From the NCBI RefSeq assembly GCF_000633255.1, contig NZ_AYMJ01000018.1:124001-188000 (forward strand): a DNA stretch of 64,000 nucleotides. Reading direction: 5' to 3'. How positions within the stretch are numbered: the stretch's first letter is position 1; each line of letters begins with the position of its first letter. The position numbers and the translations under genes were made by a program. This DNA is from Pseudomonas sp. H1h. Lineage in GTDB: Bacteria; Pseudomonadota; Gammaproteobacteria; Pseudomonadales; Pseudomonadaceae. Below are positions 1-7,413 of this stretch, in pieces. Below the pieces are notes generated by a model. It made no database searches, was not told the DNA's origin, and worked only from the letters and a program-made list of their open reading frames with translations.

Positions 1-38
1 TCATCATGCAAAAGCAAAACGACGCCGTCAACGGTTTT

Positions 39-62
39 GTAGTGATTATTTTTTCTCACTAC
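39..62. repeat. Inverted repeat, possible terminator
   Basis: GTAGTGA (39-45) and TCACTAC (56-62) form a 7-bp stem around a T-rich loop. It lies just downstream of the minus-strand acetyltransferase gene and could end its transcript, but there is no clean U-tract after the stem on either strand. The first 104 bases hold no gene I can support. Confidence 0.3.
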
Positions 63-104
63 ATATTGTCGGACAAAGCTGTTTTGGAATGAGAAAAGTT
101 CCGT

Positions 105-608
105 TCAGGCAACGGGCACGGGCGCGCGCAGGACGTAGAAGGTGCAGGGATAACCGTCCACGTGGCGCTGTTGGCGGGTGAATTGGCCCGCAGTCAATTC
201 GGGGATCAACCTGGCCCAGAAGCGCTGCGCAGGCAGGTTGGCGTCGATGTGGAAAATCTGCCATTGACCAGGCAACCGACTCAAGAGGGCAGAGACGACA
301 AACTGCGCGACGCCTTGGCCACGGAAGCGTCGGGCGAGGAAGAAGTAGCTGATGTTGTATTCGGCACCGTCGATGAGGGTGTCGTTGTCGATGATCACGA
401 ACCCGGCCAGTTCACCGTCGACACGAATCAGGAACGGCTGGGTGGCAGGGTTACGCCAGTAGTCTTCTTTGAGGTGGATGCTGTAGAAGCCATGCTCGGC
501 GAATTTCAGTGGCAGCCATTCACTGAAGTCATGCATGTAGAACTGCATCAGGTTTTCGATGGTCTGCAGTTCGTCACGGTGGGCAGCAAGCAGTTCGAGG
601 GTGGGCAT
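105..608 (-). CDS. GNAT family N-acetyltransferase
   Basis: A 167-residue protein with the acetyl-CoA binding signature of GNAT enzymes: RRFRGQGVA near residues 93-101 fits the R/Q-x-x-G-x-G/A loop, after a beta-strand (NISYFFLA) that forms the core. These enzymes move an acetyl group from acetyl-CoA to an amine. The acceptor cannot be read from sequence. It follows topB on the same strand after a gap of about 47 bases and may be cotranscribed with it. The length is normal for a single-domain GNAT. Confidence 0.85.
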   Translation of the reverse strand: MPTLELLAAHRDELQTIENLMQFYMHDFSEWLPLKFAEHGFYSIHLKEDYWRNPATQPFLIRVDGELAGFVIIDNDTLIDGAEYNISYFFLARRFRGQGVAQFVVSALLSRLPGQWQIFHIDANLPAQRFWARLIPELTAGQFTRQQRHVDGYPCTFYVLRAPVPVA

Positions 609-655
609 GCACAGGGTTCCTGAAAGGGGGCACCTTTCAGGAACCTTAGCGGGTT

Positions 656-2602
656 TTATTTTTTGGCCGCAGGTTTCGCCGTGCGTTTGGCTGGGCCGGC
701 GGTTTTACTACGCGTCGATTTACGTTTCTTCTTCCACGGTGCCGCCGCTTTGCCCGCAGGTGGCGGGCCGCTGATGGTCAGGCTCAGCGCAGAACAGCGT
801 GTGACCTGCTTGCTCATCCACGCCGCTTGTTTGGTGACGAACTCTTCCAGGCTCATTTCACCGCTTTGCACCATGTCCAGCGCCTGTTCCCAGATGGCGG
901 TGGTGCCGGGGTCGGCAATCGCCCGGGGCACAGCGTCGATCAGGCTGAAGGCGGCCGGTGTCGCGGCCAGTGCCTTGCCGTTCTTTATCAGATAACCACG
1001 GTCCAGCAGGCCTTGAATGATCGAGGCGCGAGTCGCTTCGGTGCCGATGCCGGTGGTGTCCTTGAGTTTCTGTTTGAGCAGCGGATCTTCCACCAGTCTG
1101 GCGACGTTCTTCATCGCCTTGATCAGATCGCCCTCGGTGTAGGGCTTGGGCGGTTGGGTCCAGAGGTCCTTGAGGTTCACGCCCGCCACGGCGCAATCGA
1201 CACCCTGGCTTAGCGTCGGCAGGGTTTGCGGTGCAGGTGCTTCACGGCCCTTGGCCGGCGCCAGGGCTTCGGGCAAGGCGCGTTTCCAGCCTGGTTCGAT
1301 GATCTGCTTGCCAACCGCGCGCAGTGCTTCACCGGCGCAATCGAAATCGGCCTGGGTGCGATCGTATTCATGGTTGGGCAGAAACTGCGCCAGATAGCGG
1401 GCGCGAATCAGGGTGTACACCGCCCGGTGTTTGCCGCTCAGGCGCTCAAGGTTTTTCGCTGCAGCGGTGGGAATGATGCCGTGGTGAGCGCTGACCTTGG
1501 CGTCGTTCCATGCCCGAGAGCGGCGCTGAGGGTCAAGGTGGCCGTTCAATGCTTCAAGGCCTGGATCGGCCTGACGCAGTGCCGCGAGTATCCCCGGCGC
1601 CTCGCTGTGCTGGCTCAGCGGCAGGAAGCCGCAGTCGCTGCGCGGGTAGGTGACAACTTTGTAGGTTTCGTAGAGCGCCTGGGCGATGTCGAGGGTTTCC
1701 TGGGCGCCGAGGCCGAGTTTCTTCGAGCAGACTTCCTGCAGGGTGCCGAGGTCGAAGGGCAGCGGCGCCACTTCGCGCATGCGTTCGGTGCGCAGCTTGA
1801 CCACCCGCGCACTGGCGGCGCCGTTGATGGCGGCGGCGGCCTGTTGGGCCAGCGCCTGGTTCAGGCAGCGATCCTGATCGTCGCAAACGTCGCTGGGCGC
1901 ACGCCATTGCGCGGTGAATGGCGTGCCGTTGTGCAGCAGTTGCACATCAATCGCCCAATACGGCACCGGCACGAAATCGGCGATGCTACGGTCGCGGTCG
2001 ACCACCAGCCGCAACGTCGGCGTCTGCACCCGACCGACCGGCAGCACGCCCTGATAGCCGGACTGGCGGCCAAGTAAGGTGAACAGGCGGCTCATGTTCA
2101 TGCCGATCAGCCAGTCGGCCCGCGAGCGCCCCAGCGCCGAGTGATACAGGCTGAAGGTTTCCGCCCCCGGCTTCAGTGCGGCGAGGGCCTTGCGGATCGA
2201 GGCCTCGTCCAGCGCCGACAGCCACAAGCGGCGGATCGGCCCGCGATAGCGGCAGTGCTCGACCAGTTCCCGGGCAATCATCTCGCCCTCGCGGTCGGCG
2301 TCGGTGGCGATGATCAGTTCGCTGGCCTCGCTGAGCAGGCGCTTGACCGCTTTGTACTGGCTGGCCGTGCGCGGCTTGACGGTCATCTTCCACGTGTCCG
2401 GGATGATCGGCAGATCCGCCAGCACCCAGCGCTTGTAGCGGGCGTCGTACGCATCCGGCGGCGCGGTCTCCAGCAAGTGGCCGATGCACCAGGTCACCGT
2501 GACGTCTGTTCCCAGCCAGCAGCCGTCGCCCCGACGCTTTGCGCCGAGCACGGCCGCAATGTCTTTGGCCTGGGAAGGTTTTTCACAGAGGTACAGCCGC
2601 AT
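656..2602 (-). CDS. topB: DNA topoisomerase III
   Basis: A type IA topoisomerase that passes single strands through a transient nick and helps to decatenate replication and recombination intermediates. The Toprim domain opens the protein (MRLYLCEKPSQAKD), with the acidic triad region ATDADREGE at residues 99-107. The active-site tyrosine lies in VVTYPRSDCGFL near residue 320. The C-terminus is a basic tail rich in Lys and Arg (KKKRKSTRSKT and following) in place of zinc fingers. I chose the ATG at 2602; a GTG two codons upstream (2608) is an alternative. About 648 residues is the normal length. A LexA-like box (2674-2689) lies about 70 bases upstream. Confidence 0.95.
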   Translation of the reverse strand: MRLYLCEKPSQAKDIAAVLGAKRRGDGCWLGTDVTVTWCIGHLLETAPPDAYDARYKRWVLADLPIIPDTWKMTVKPRTASQYKAVKRLLSEASELIIATDADREGEMIARELVEHCRYRGPIRRLWLSALDEASIRKALAALKPGAETFSLYHSALGRSRADWLIGMNMSRLFTLLGRQSGYQGVLPVGRVQTPTLRLVVDRDRSIADFVPVPYWAIDVQLLHNGTPFTAQWRAPSDVCDDQDRCLNQALAQQAAAAINGAASARVVKLRTERMREVAPLPFDLGTLQEVCSKKLGLGAQETLDIAQALYETYKVVTYPRSDCGFLPLSQHSEAPGILAALRQADPGLEALNGHLDPQRRSRAWNDAKVSAHHGIIPTAAAKNLERLSGKHRAVYTLIRARYLAQFLPNHEYDRTQADFDCAGEALRAVGKQIIEPGWKRALPEALAPAKGREAPAPQTLPTLSQGVDCAVAGVNLKDLWTQPPKPYTEGDLIKAMKNVARLVEDPLLKQKLKDTTGIGTEATRASIIQGLLDRGYLIKNGKALAATPAAFSLIDAVPRAIADPGTTAIWEQALDMVQSGEMSLEEFVTKQAAWMSKQVTRCSALSLTISGPPPAGKAAAPWKKKRKSTRSKTAGPAKRTAKPAAKK

Positions 2603-2661
2603 AACCACCGTCGTCGATCAGTTCACTGAAGGTGCACAGAATGGCCGCAGTTGGCGTTCGG

Positions 2662-2703
2662 GGCAACTTTTATCTGTATGGATATACAGATAAAAACGTT
2701 GCC
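2662..2703. promoter_or_regulatory. LexA-like SOS box inside a larger palindrome
   Basis: CTGTATGGATATACAG at 2674-2689 fits CTGT-N8-ACAG and matches the gamma-proteobacterial LexA consensus (CTGTATATATATACAG) at 14 of 16 positions. It is the centre of a longer inverted repeat: TTTATCTGTAT and ATACAGATAAA are perfect arms, flanked outside by GGCAAC and GTTGCC with two extra bases on the right. It lies between topB (start 2602, minus) and the serralysin (start 2883, plus), so either could be the target. Being LexA-bound is inferred from the consensus only. Confidence 0.55.
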
Positions 2704-2882
2704 GGGGATGACCGGTATTACCGGGACGCCGCGCACCACTATCGAGAAATCGAATGGTGCGGCGCTTGCCAGGCATGGCAGGTTCATCGGGCCTTTCAAG
2801 AAACGCGAGTGACAGGACGATCTCGCCAGAAGATCGCCAGGGTCCGAACGCACTGACCACTCTGAAACAAGGAAGTCCCACC

Positions 2883-4289
2883 ATGGCTCAAGCCAAAGCA
2901 AAAACCAGCAGCGCCTATGACGAAGTGAATGCCTTCAGCCACTTGTATGATCGCGGTGTCGGTCTGGTCAATGGCAAACCGTCGTTTACCGCCGACCAGG
3001 CAGCGGACGAAATCCTGCGCAAAAACCTGTCGTGGCACGACAAGAACGGCGACGGCAAAATCTCCCTCAGCTACACCTTCCTGACCGAAAAACCGGCCAA
3101 CTACAACCCCAACCTTGGCAACTTCAGCCAGTTCAGTGCGCAGCAGAAGGCCCAGGCCGTGCTCTCCATGCAATCCTGGGCCGACGTGGCGAAGGTGACT
3201 TTCACCGAAGGCAAGGGCGGCGACGGCCACATGACCTTCGGCAACTACGACGTCAGCACGGGCGGCGCGGCGTTCGCCTACCTGCCGAGCGGCGGCAGTT
3301 ATGACGGCCAGTCGTGGTACCTGATCAACAACCAGTATCAGGTCAACAAGACCCCGGACACCAACAACTACGGGCGCCAGACGCTGACTCACGAGATCGG
3401 TCATACCCTCGGCCTGTCGCACCCGGGCGCCTACAACGCTGGTAACGGCAACCCGACCTACAACGACGCCAAGTACGCCGAAGACACCCGCGGCTATAGC
3501 CTGATGAGCTACTGGAGCGAAGCCAACACCGACCAGAACTTCAGCAAGGACGGCAGCGGCGCCTACGCCTCGGCGCCACTGCTGGACGATATCGTTGCGG
3601 TGCAGAAACTCTACGGCGCCAACTACGAGACCCGTGCCGATAACACCACCTACGGTTTCGGCTCCAACGCCGGCCGTGATTACTACAGCGCGACGTCAGC
3701 GTCGTCCAAACTGGTGTTCTCGGTGTGGGACGGTGGCGGCGATGACACCCTGAACTTCTCCGGTTTCACCCAGAACCAGAAGATCAACCTCAATGAGGGT
3801 TCGTTCTCTGACGTGGGCGGGCTGGTTGGCAACGTGTCGATCGCTTACGGCGTGACCGTGGAAAACGCCGTTGGCGGTTCGGGCAATGATTTGCTGATCG
3901 GTAATTCGGCGATCAACCACCTGTTCGGTGGTGCCGGCAACGACATCCTTTACGGCGGCGGTGGCGCGGATGTGCTGTGGGGCGGCGAGGGTGCAGACAC
4001 CTTCGTGTTCGGCGCGGCCAGCGACTCGACCGACAACCAGACGGACTGGATCATGGATTTCAAGAGCGGCCTGGACAAGATTGACCTCTCGGGCATCGCC
4101 GCTTTTGCCACGGGCGCAGCTTCACTGAACTTCGTCAGCAATTTCACCGGCCATGCGGGCGATGCGATCCTGACGTACTACGCGCAAAACGGTCAGACCG
4201 GGCTGCTGATCGATCTGACAGGGCAGGGGCAGGTTGATTTTGCCGTGGGTGTGGTAGGGCAGGCGGTGGCGACTGATATTGTTGCCTGA
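2883..4289 (+). CDS. Serralysin family RTX zinc metalloprotease
   Basis: A secreted, calcium-dependent protease of 468 residues. The zinc site is HEIGHTLGLSHP at residues 170-181 (His170, Glu171, His174, His180), with the Met-turn SLMSYW at 206-211 and its Tyr210 ligand. RTX nonapeptide repeats occupy about 330-372 (GGSGNDLLIG, GGAGNDILYG, GGGGADVLWG, GGEGADTFVFG), followed by a C-terminal region typical of type I secretion signals. There is no N-terminal signal peptide, as expected for ABC export. The ATG at 2883 follows AAGGAAGTCCCACC. In many pseudomonads this gene sits with an inhibitor gene and aprDEF; none of these is nearby, so export must use a transporter encoded elsewhere. Confidence 0.93.
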   Translation: MAQAKAKTSSAYDEVNAFSHLYDRGVGLVNGKPSFTADQAADEILRKNLSWHDKNGDGKISLSYTFLTEKPANYNPNLGNFSQFSAQQKAQAVLSMQSWADVAKVTFTEGKGGDGHMTFGNYDVSTGGAAFAYLPSGGSYDGQSWYLINNQYQVNKTPDTNNYGRQTLTHEIGHTLGLSHPGAYNAGNGNPTYNDAKYAEDTRGYSLMSYWSEANTDQNFSKDGSGAYASAPLLDDIVAVQKLYGANYETRADNTTYGFGSNAGRDYYSATSASSKLVFSVWDGGGDDTLNFSGFTQNQKINLNEGSFSDVGGLVGNVSIAYGVTVENAVGGSGNDLLIGNSAINHLFGGAGNDILYGGGGADVLWGGEGADTFVFGAASDSTDNQTDWIMDFKSGLDKIDLSGIAAFATGAASLNFVSNFTGHAGDAILTYYAQNGQTGLLIDLTGQGQVDFAVGVVGQAVATDIVA

Positions 4290-4300
4290 TGCCTGAAGAG

Positions 4301-4327
4301 CAGCCCTCTCCCCGTGGGAGAGGGCTG
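4301..4327 (+). terminator. Hairpin after the serralysin gene
   Basis: CAGCCCTCTCCC (4301-4312), loop CGT, and GGGAGAGGGCTG (4316-4327) make a perfect 12-bp stem beginning 11 bases after the stop codon. No U-tract follows, so it may act as a stabilising 3' hairpin or an imperfect terminator. Confidence 0.5.
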
Positions 4328-4414
4328 TTGGCCGTTCGGCTGCAAAACCACCCTGGCCTGAACCTATGGGCTATACCTGAACCGGTCTCTTCGCCGTATT
4401 CAGGAGAACCCCCA

Positions 4415-4783
4415 ATGAAAAGCTCCGGCCTCAACCCTGTCATCAATCTCGAAGAACTCCCCGGTTGCCTGCTGGTGAAATTCCACGGCATTCAGGTCGC
4501 TGCGTCCTCCCACGTGCTGATCCTCAACGAGGCCAATTACCCGCCGGTGTACTACGTCCCCCGCGAAGACATCGACGAGAAATACTTCGCCCGCACCGAC
4601 CACACCAGTTACTGCCCGTACAAGGGCGATGCCAATTACTTCAGCCTGCAAGTGCCGGGGCATGAGGGGGCGAATGCGGTGTGGACGTACGAGAAGCCGA
4701 AAATCTCGGTCCAGCAGATCAAGGACTATGTGGCGTTTTATCCGGATCAGGTGAAGTTTGAGGTGATCAAACCGGAGATCTGA
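4415..4783 (+). CDS. DUF427 domain protein
   Basis: A 122-residue cytoplasmic protein of the DUF427 family. The visible family features are the VYYVPREDI strand, the HTSYCPYKGDANYFSL motif and the terminal KDYVAFYPDQVKFEV segment. The fold is a compact beta barrel and its function is not established. The ATG at 4415 follows CAGGAGAACCCCCA, a good ribosome binding site, so an in-frame extension further upstream is not needed. It has the same orientation as the serralysin but is separated from it by a strong hairpin, so it is probably an independent unit. Confidence 0.85.
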   Translation: MKSSGLNPVINLEELPGCLLVKFHGIQVAASSHVLILNEANYPPVYYVPREDIDEKYFARTDHTSYCPYKGDANYFSLQVPGHEGANAVWTYEKPKISVQQIKDYVAFYPDQVKFEVIKPEI

Positions 4784-4869
4784 GGTCATCGGCGCAGGCT
4801 CGTCCTGAGCGACAAGCCCGTGCCCTTTTGCTCTTGTCGTTTTTACCGGCCAGGCCATGTCTTGCCTGC

Positions 4870-5478
4870 TCAGGCCCTCAGCAACAGCAGAGCCACCAGC
4901 GGGTAAAACTTGTTGTCATGGCTGCGGGTTTTCTGCGCATTGTCCGGGGTAACCCAGGCTAGCGCGTCACTGGGCAAGGCGTGCAGCATTTCCTTGAAGG
5001 CCTGGATCTGCTCACTGCTTGCCTGAACGCCCAACGAATGCGGGGCAATAAACACTGCTCCCAAACGGGGTTCGTGATAGTCGAGCCTGCGGGCATCGTC
5101 GCTGGCCAACGCGCATTTTTCCAGAATGCGCTTTTGCGCATTCAGCAGGTCATCGATGGCGACATAGCTGACCTTGGCCTCAATGCAGTAACCCCATTCA
5201 TCGTTGGCGATGTACAAGTCGTTGCGGCCGATCGAGGTGGTTTTTTCACTGGCCTCGGTCGCGATCTTGCTGATCTGGTATTCCTCGATGGCGGTCCAGT
5301 CGGCTTTCCACGCGGCGCCGGCCAAAATGCTGACGTTGGCCTGTTCGTTGTACCAGTAGGGCAGGTCATCGGCGTCCCAGACGCGGATATAGCGTTCGGT
5401 GCAGGCTATCCAGCTCTGCATGACCGGTTGCAGGGGCAGCAGAGTAGGGCAGGAAATGCGCACGTATTGATCGTTCAT
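4870..5478 (-). CDS. Hypothetical protein, possible PD-(D/E)XK nuclease fold
   Basis: A 202-residue protein I cannot name. It has no signal peptide or membrane segment. Residues 84-102 read GRNDLYI, then about ten residues, then IEAKV. This gives Asp87 and Glu100-x-Lys102, with acidic residues at 65-66 in a preceding helix, which resembles the D...ExK core of restriction-endonuclease-like folds. The rest is rich in aromatic residues (YWYNEQANVS, GAAWKADW). The nuclease reading is inference from spacing only. The gene stands alone between DUF427 and the MFS carrier. Confidence 0.6.
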   Translation of the reverse strand: MNDQYVRISCPTLLPLQPVMQSWIACTERYIRVWDADDLPYWYNEQANVSILAGAAWKADWTAIEEYQISKIATEASEKTTSIGRNDLYIANDEWGYCIEAKVSYVAIDDLLNAQKRILEKCALASDDARRLDYHEPRLGAVFIAPHSLGVQASSEQIQAFKEMLHALPSDALAWVTPDNAQKTRSHDNKFYPLVALLLLRA

Positions 5479-5570
5479 TGAGACTGATCCTTGTCATCTG
5501 ACGGCGTTGAACGGGCACGAATGATATTTAAAAGCCATCACTCTGTCGACGCCGGCTGACGACACAAGAA

Positions 5571-5598
5571 ATCCGCTTCAGATTGCCCTGAAGCGGAT
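5571..5598 (-). terminator. Terminator of the MFS gene
   Basis: ATCCGCTTCAG (5571-5581) and CTGAAGCGGAT (5588-5598) form a perfect 11-bp stem with a 6-base loop, 13 bases past the stop codon of the minus-strand carrier. On the minus strand it is followed by TTTCTTG, a modest U-tract. Confidence 0.75.
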
Positions 5599-5610
5599 TG
5601 GATGCAGCAC

Positions 5611-7248
5611 TCAGTTCTTGTCCAGATCGATATTTTTGGTCTCGCGCAGACAGATCATCCCCACCACCAGGCTCACCCCGGTAATCAGCACCGGGTACCA
5701 CAGCCCATAGAAAATATCCCCGGTGTACACCACCAGCGCGAACGACACCGTCGGCAGAAATCCGCCAAACCAGCCGTTGCCGATGTGGTACGGCAGGGAC
5801 ATCGAGGTGTAGCGGATACGCGTCGGGAACAACTCGACCATCAGCGCGGCCAGCGGGCCGTAGCACATCGCCGAGATGATGATCAGCGCGACGATCAGGG
5901 CCACGATCATCGGTTTGTTGATCTGCTGCAGATCCGCCTGTTGCGGGTAGCCGGCGAGGGTGACTGCGCCGCGCAGGGCGGCTTCGTCGTAGCCGTCGAT
6001 CTTCATGTCGCCGATGCTCACCTGCACCCCGCTGCCGTCCGGGGCGGCGGCGCTGGAGTAGGGCAGGCCCTGTTTGACCAGGAAGGTTTTGACCTTGTCG
6101 CACGGGCTGTCGAATTTGGCTTTGCCCACCGGGTCGAACTGGAAGGTGCAGGTTGCCGGGTCCGCCAGCACGGTGATCGGTGCCTGACGGCTGGCCTGGT
6201 CGATTGCCGGGTTGGCGTAGTGGGCCAGGGATTTGAAAATCGGGAAGTACAGTGCCGTGGCCAGCAGCAGGCCGAGCATCAGCACCGGTTTACGCCCGAC
6301 CTTGTCCGACAGCCAGCCGAAAATGATGAAGAACGGTGCGCCGATCACTACGCTGATGATCAGCAGACTGTTGGCGACTGCCGGGTCCATTTTCAGGAAC
6401 TGGGTGAGGAAGAACAGCACGTAGAATTGCGCCGCGTAAAAGGTCACCGCTTGCCCGGCGTTGATGCTGAACAGGGCGATCAGCACGACCTTGAGGTTTT
6501 CCCATTTACCGAAGGATTCACGGATCGGTGCCTTGGACGCTTTGCCTTCCTCTTTCATCTTCAGGTAGGCCGGCGATTCGTGCAGGCTCAGGCGGATCCA
6601 GGTGGAAATGCCCAGCAGCACAATCGACAGCAGGAACGGTATGCGCCAGCCCCAGACTTCAAACTGATCGCCGGTGAAGTAGCGGCAGCCGAGCACCACC
6701 AGCAGCGACAGCAGCAGGCCGAGCGTCGCAGTGGACTGAATCCAGCTGGTGTGGAAACCACGTTTGCCGATGGGCGCGTGCTCCGCCACGTAAGTCGCGG
6801 CGCCGCCGTATTCACCGCCCAAAGCCAGGCCCTGCAGCATGCGCAGCACCACCAGAATGATCGGAGCGGCGATGCCGATGCTGGCGTAGGTCGGCAGCAG
6901 GCCGACGCAGAAGGTCGCGATGCCCATCAGGATGATGGTCGCGAGGAAGGTGTATTTGCGTCCGATCATGTCCCCCAACCGACCGAACACCAACGCCCCG
7001 AACGGCCGCACGATAAACCCGGCGGCGAACGCCATCAGCGCGAAGATGAATGCTGTAGTGTCGTTGACCCCGGCGAAAAACTGCTTGCTGATCACCGCCG
7101 CGAGAGCGCCGTAAAGGAAGAAGTCATACCACTCGAACACCGTCCCCAGGGACGAGGCGAAGATGACTTTCTGCGTGGCATTGCTGGTGCTGGCACCGCT
7201 CGTGGTGTCCAGCGGCTGAGCGTGTTCCGACATATCGATATCCCTCAC
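5611..7248 (-). CDS. MFS transporter, metabolite:H+ symporter type, with a large extracytoplasmic insert
   Basis: A 545-residue secondary carrier of the major facilitator superfamily. The N-terminal half carries typical metabolite:H+ symporter signatures (FEWYDFFLYG, the RPFGALVFGRLGDMIGRK loop 2-3 motif). Family members are usually 420-450 residues. The excess is a hydrophilic insert at about residues 350-450 (SLAHYANPAIDQ through IDGYDEAALRG), containing two cysteines, between predicted helices 9 and 10. That loop should face the periplasm. The gene lies downstream of, and in the same direction as, the GMC oxidoreductase gene, with a REP doublet between them. The carrier may import the oxidoreductase substrate, but the substrate is unknown. 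Confidence 0.85.
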   Translation of the reverse strand: MRDIDMSEHAQPLDTTSGASTSNATQKVIFASSLGTVFEWYDFFLYGALAAVISKQFFAGVNDTTAFIFALMAFAAGFIVRPFGALVFGRLGDMIGRKYTFLATIILMGIATFCVGLLPTYASIGIAAPIILVVLRMLQGLALGGEYGGAATYVAEHAPIGKRGFHTSWIQSTATLGLLLSLLVVLGCRYFTGDQFEVWGWRIPFLLSIVLLGISTWIRLSLHESPAYLKMKEEGKASKAPIRESFGKWENLKVVLIALFSINAGQAVTFYAAQFYVLFFLTQFLKMDPAVANSLLIISVVIGAPFFIIFGWLSDKVGRKPVLMLGLLLATALYFPIFKSLAHYANPAIDQASRQAPITVLADPATCTFQFDPVGKAKFDSPCDKVKTFLVKQGLPYSSAAAPDGSGVQVSIGDMKIDGYDEAALRGAVTLAGYPQQADLQQINKPMIVALIVALIIISAMCYGPLAALMVELFPTRIRYTSMSLPYHIGNGWFGGFLPTVSFALVVYTGDIFYGLWYPVLITGVSLVVGMICLRETKNIDLDKN

Positions 7249-7324
7249 AGTGATTGTTTTTGTTGTTCCACTGGTGTTGCGTGTCCGGATGAAGCGCGAT
7301 GCCTTGAATGAACGCGGTCCCCTT

Positions 7325-7413
7325 GTGGGAGTGAGCCTGCTCGCGATAGCGGTGTATCCACCAATGCAGATGTTGAATGTTATTCAGTCATCGCGAGCAG
7401 GCTCGCTCCCACA
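7325..7413. repeat. REP doublet (REPIN)
   Basis: Two inverted copies of the REP core: GTGGGAGTGAGCCTGCTCGCGA starting at 7325 and its inverse ending at 7413, about 45 bases apart. The right copy overlaps the end of the GMC oxidoreductase reading frame and supplies its stop codon. Confidence 0.85.

Noticed and set aside
2632..2882. Short frames over the LexA-like palindrome
   Set aside because: They run through the palindrome and a second weak hairpin; no ribosome binding site and no protein-like pattern.
5602..7311. A 569-codon open frame antisense to the MFS carrier
   Set aside because: It is rich in His, Arg, Gln and Asp, as expected for the reverse strand of a GC-rich membrane protein gene, with no domain or ribosome binding site.
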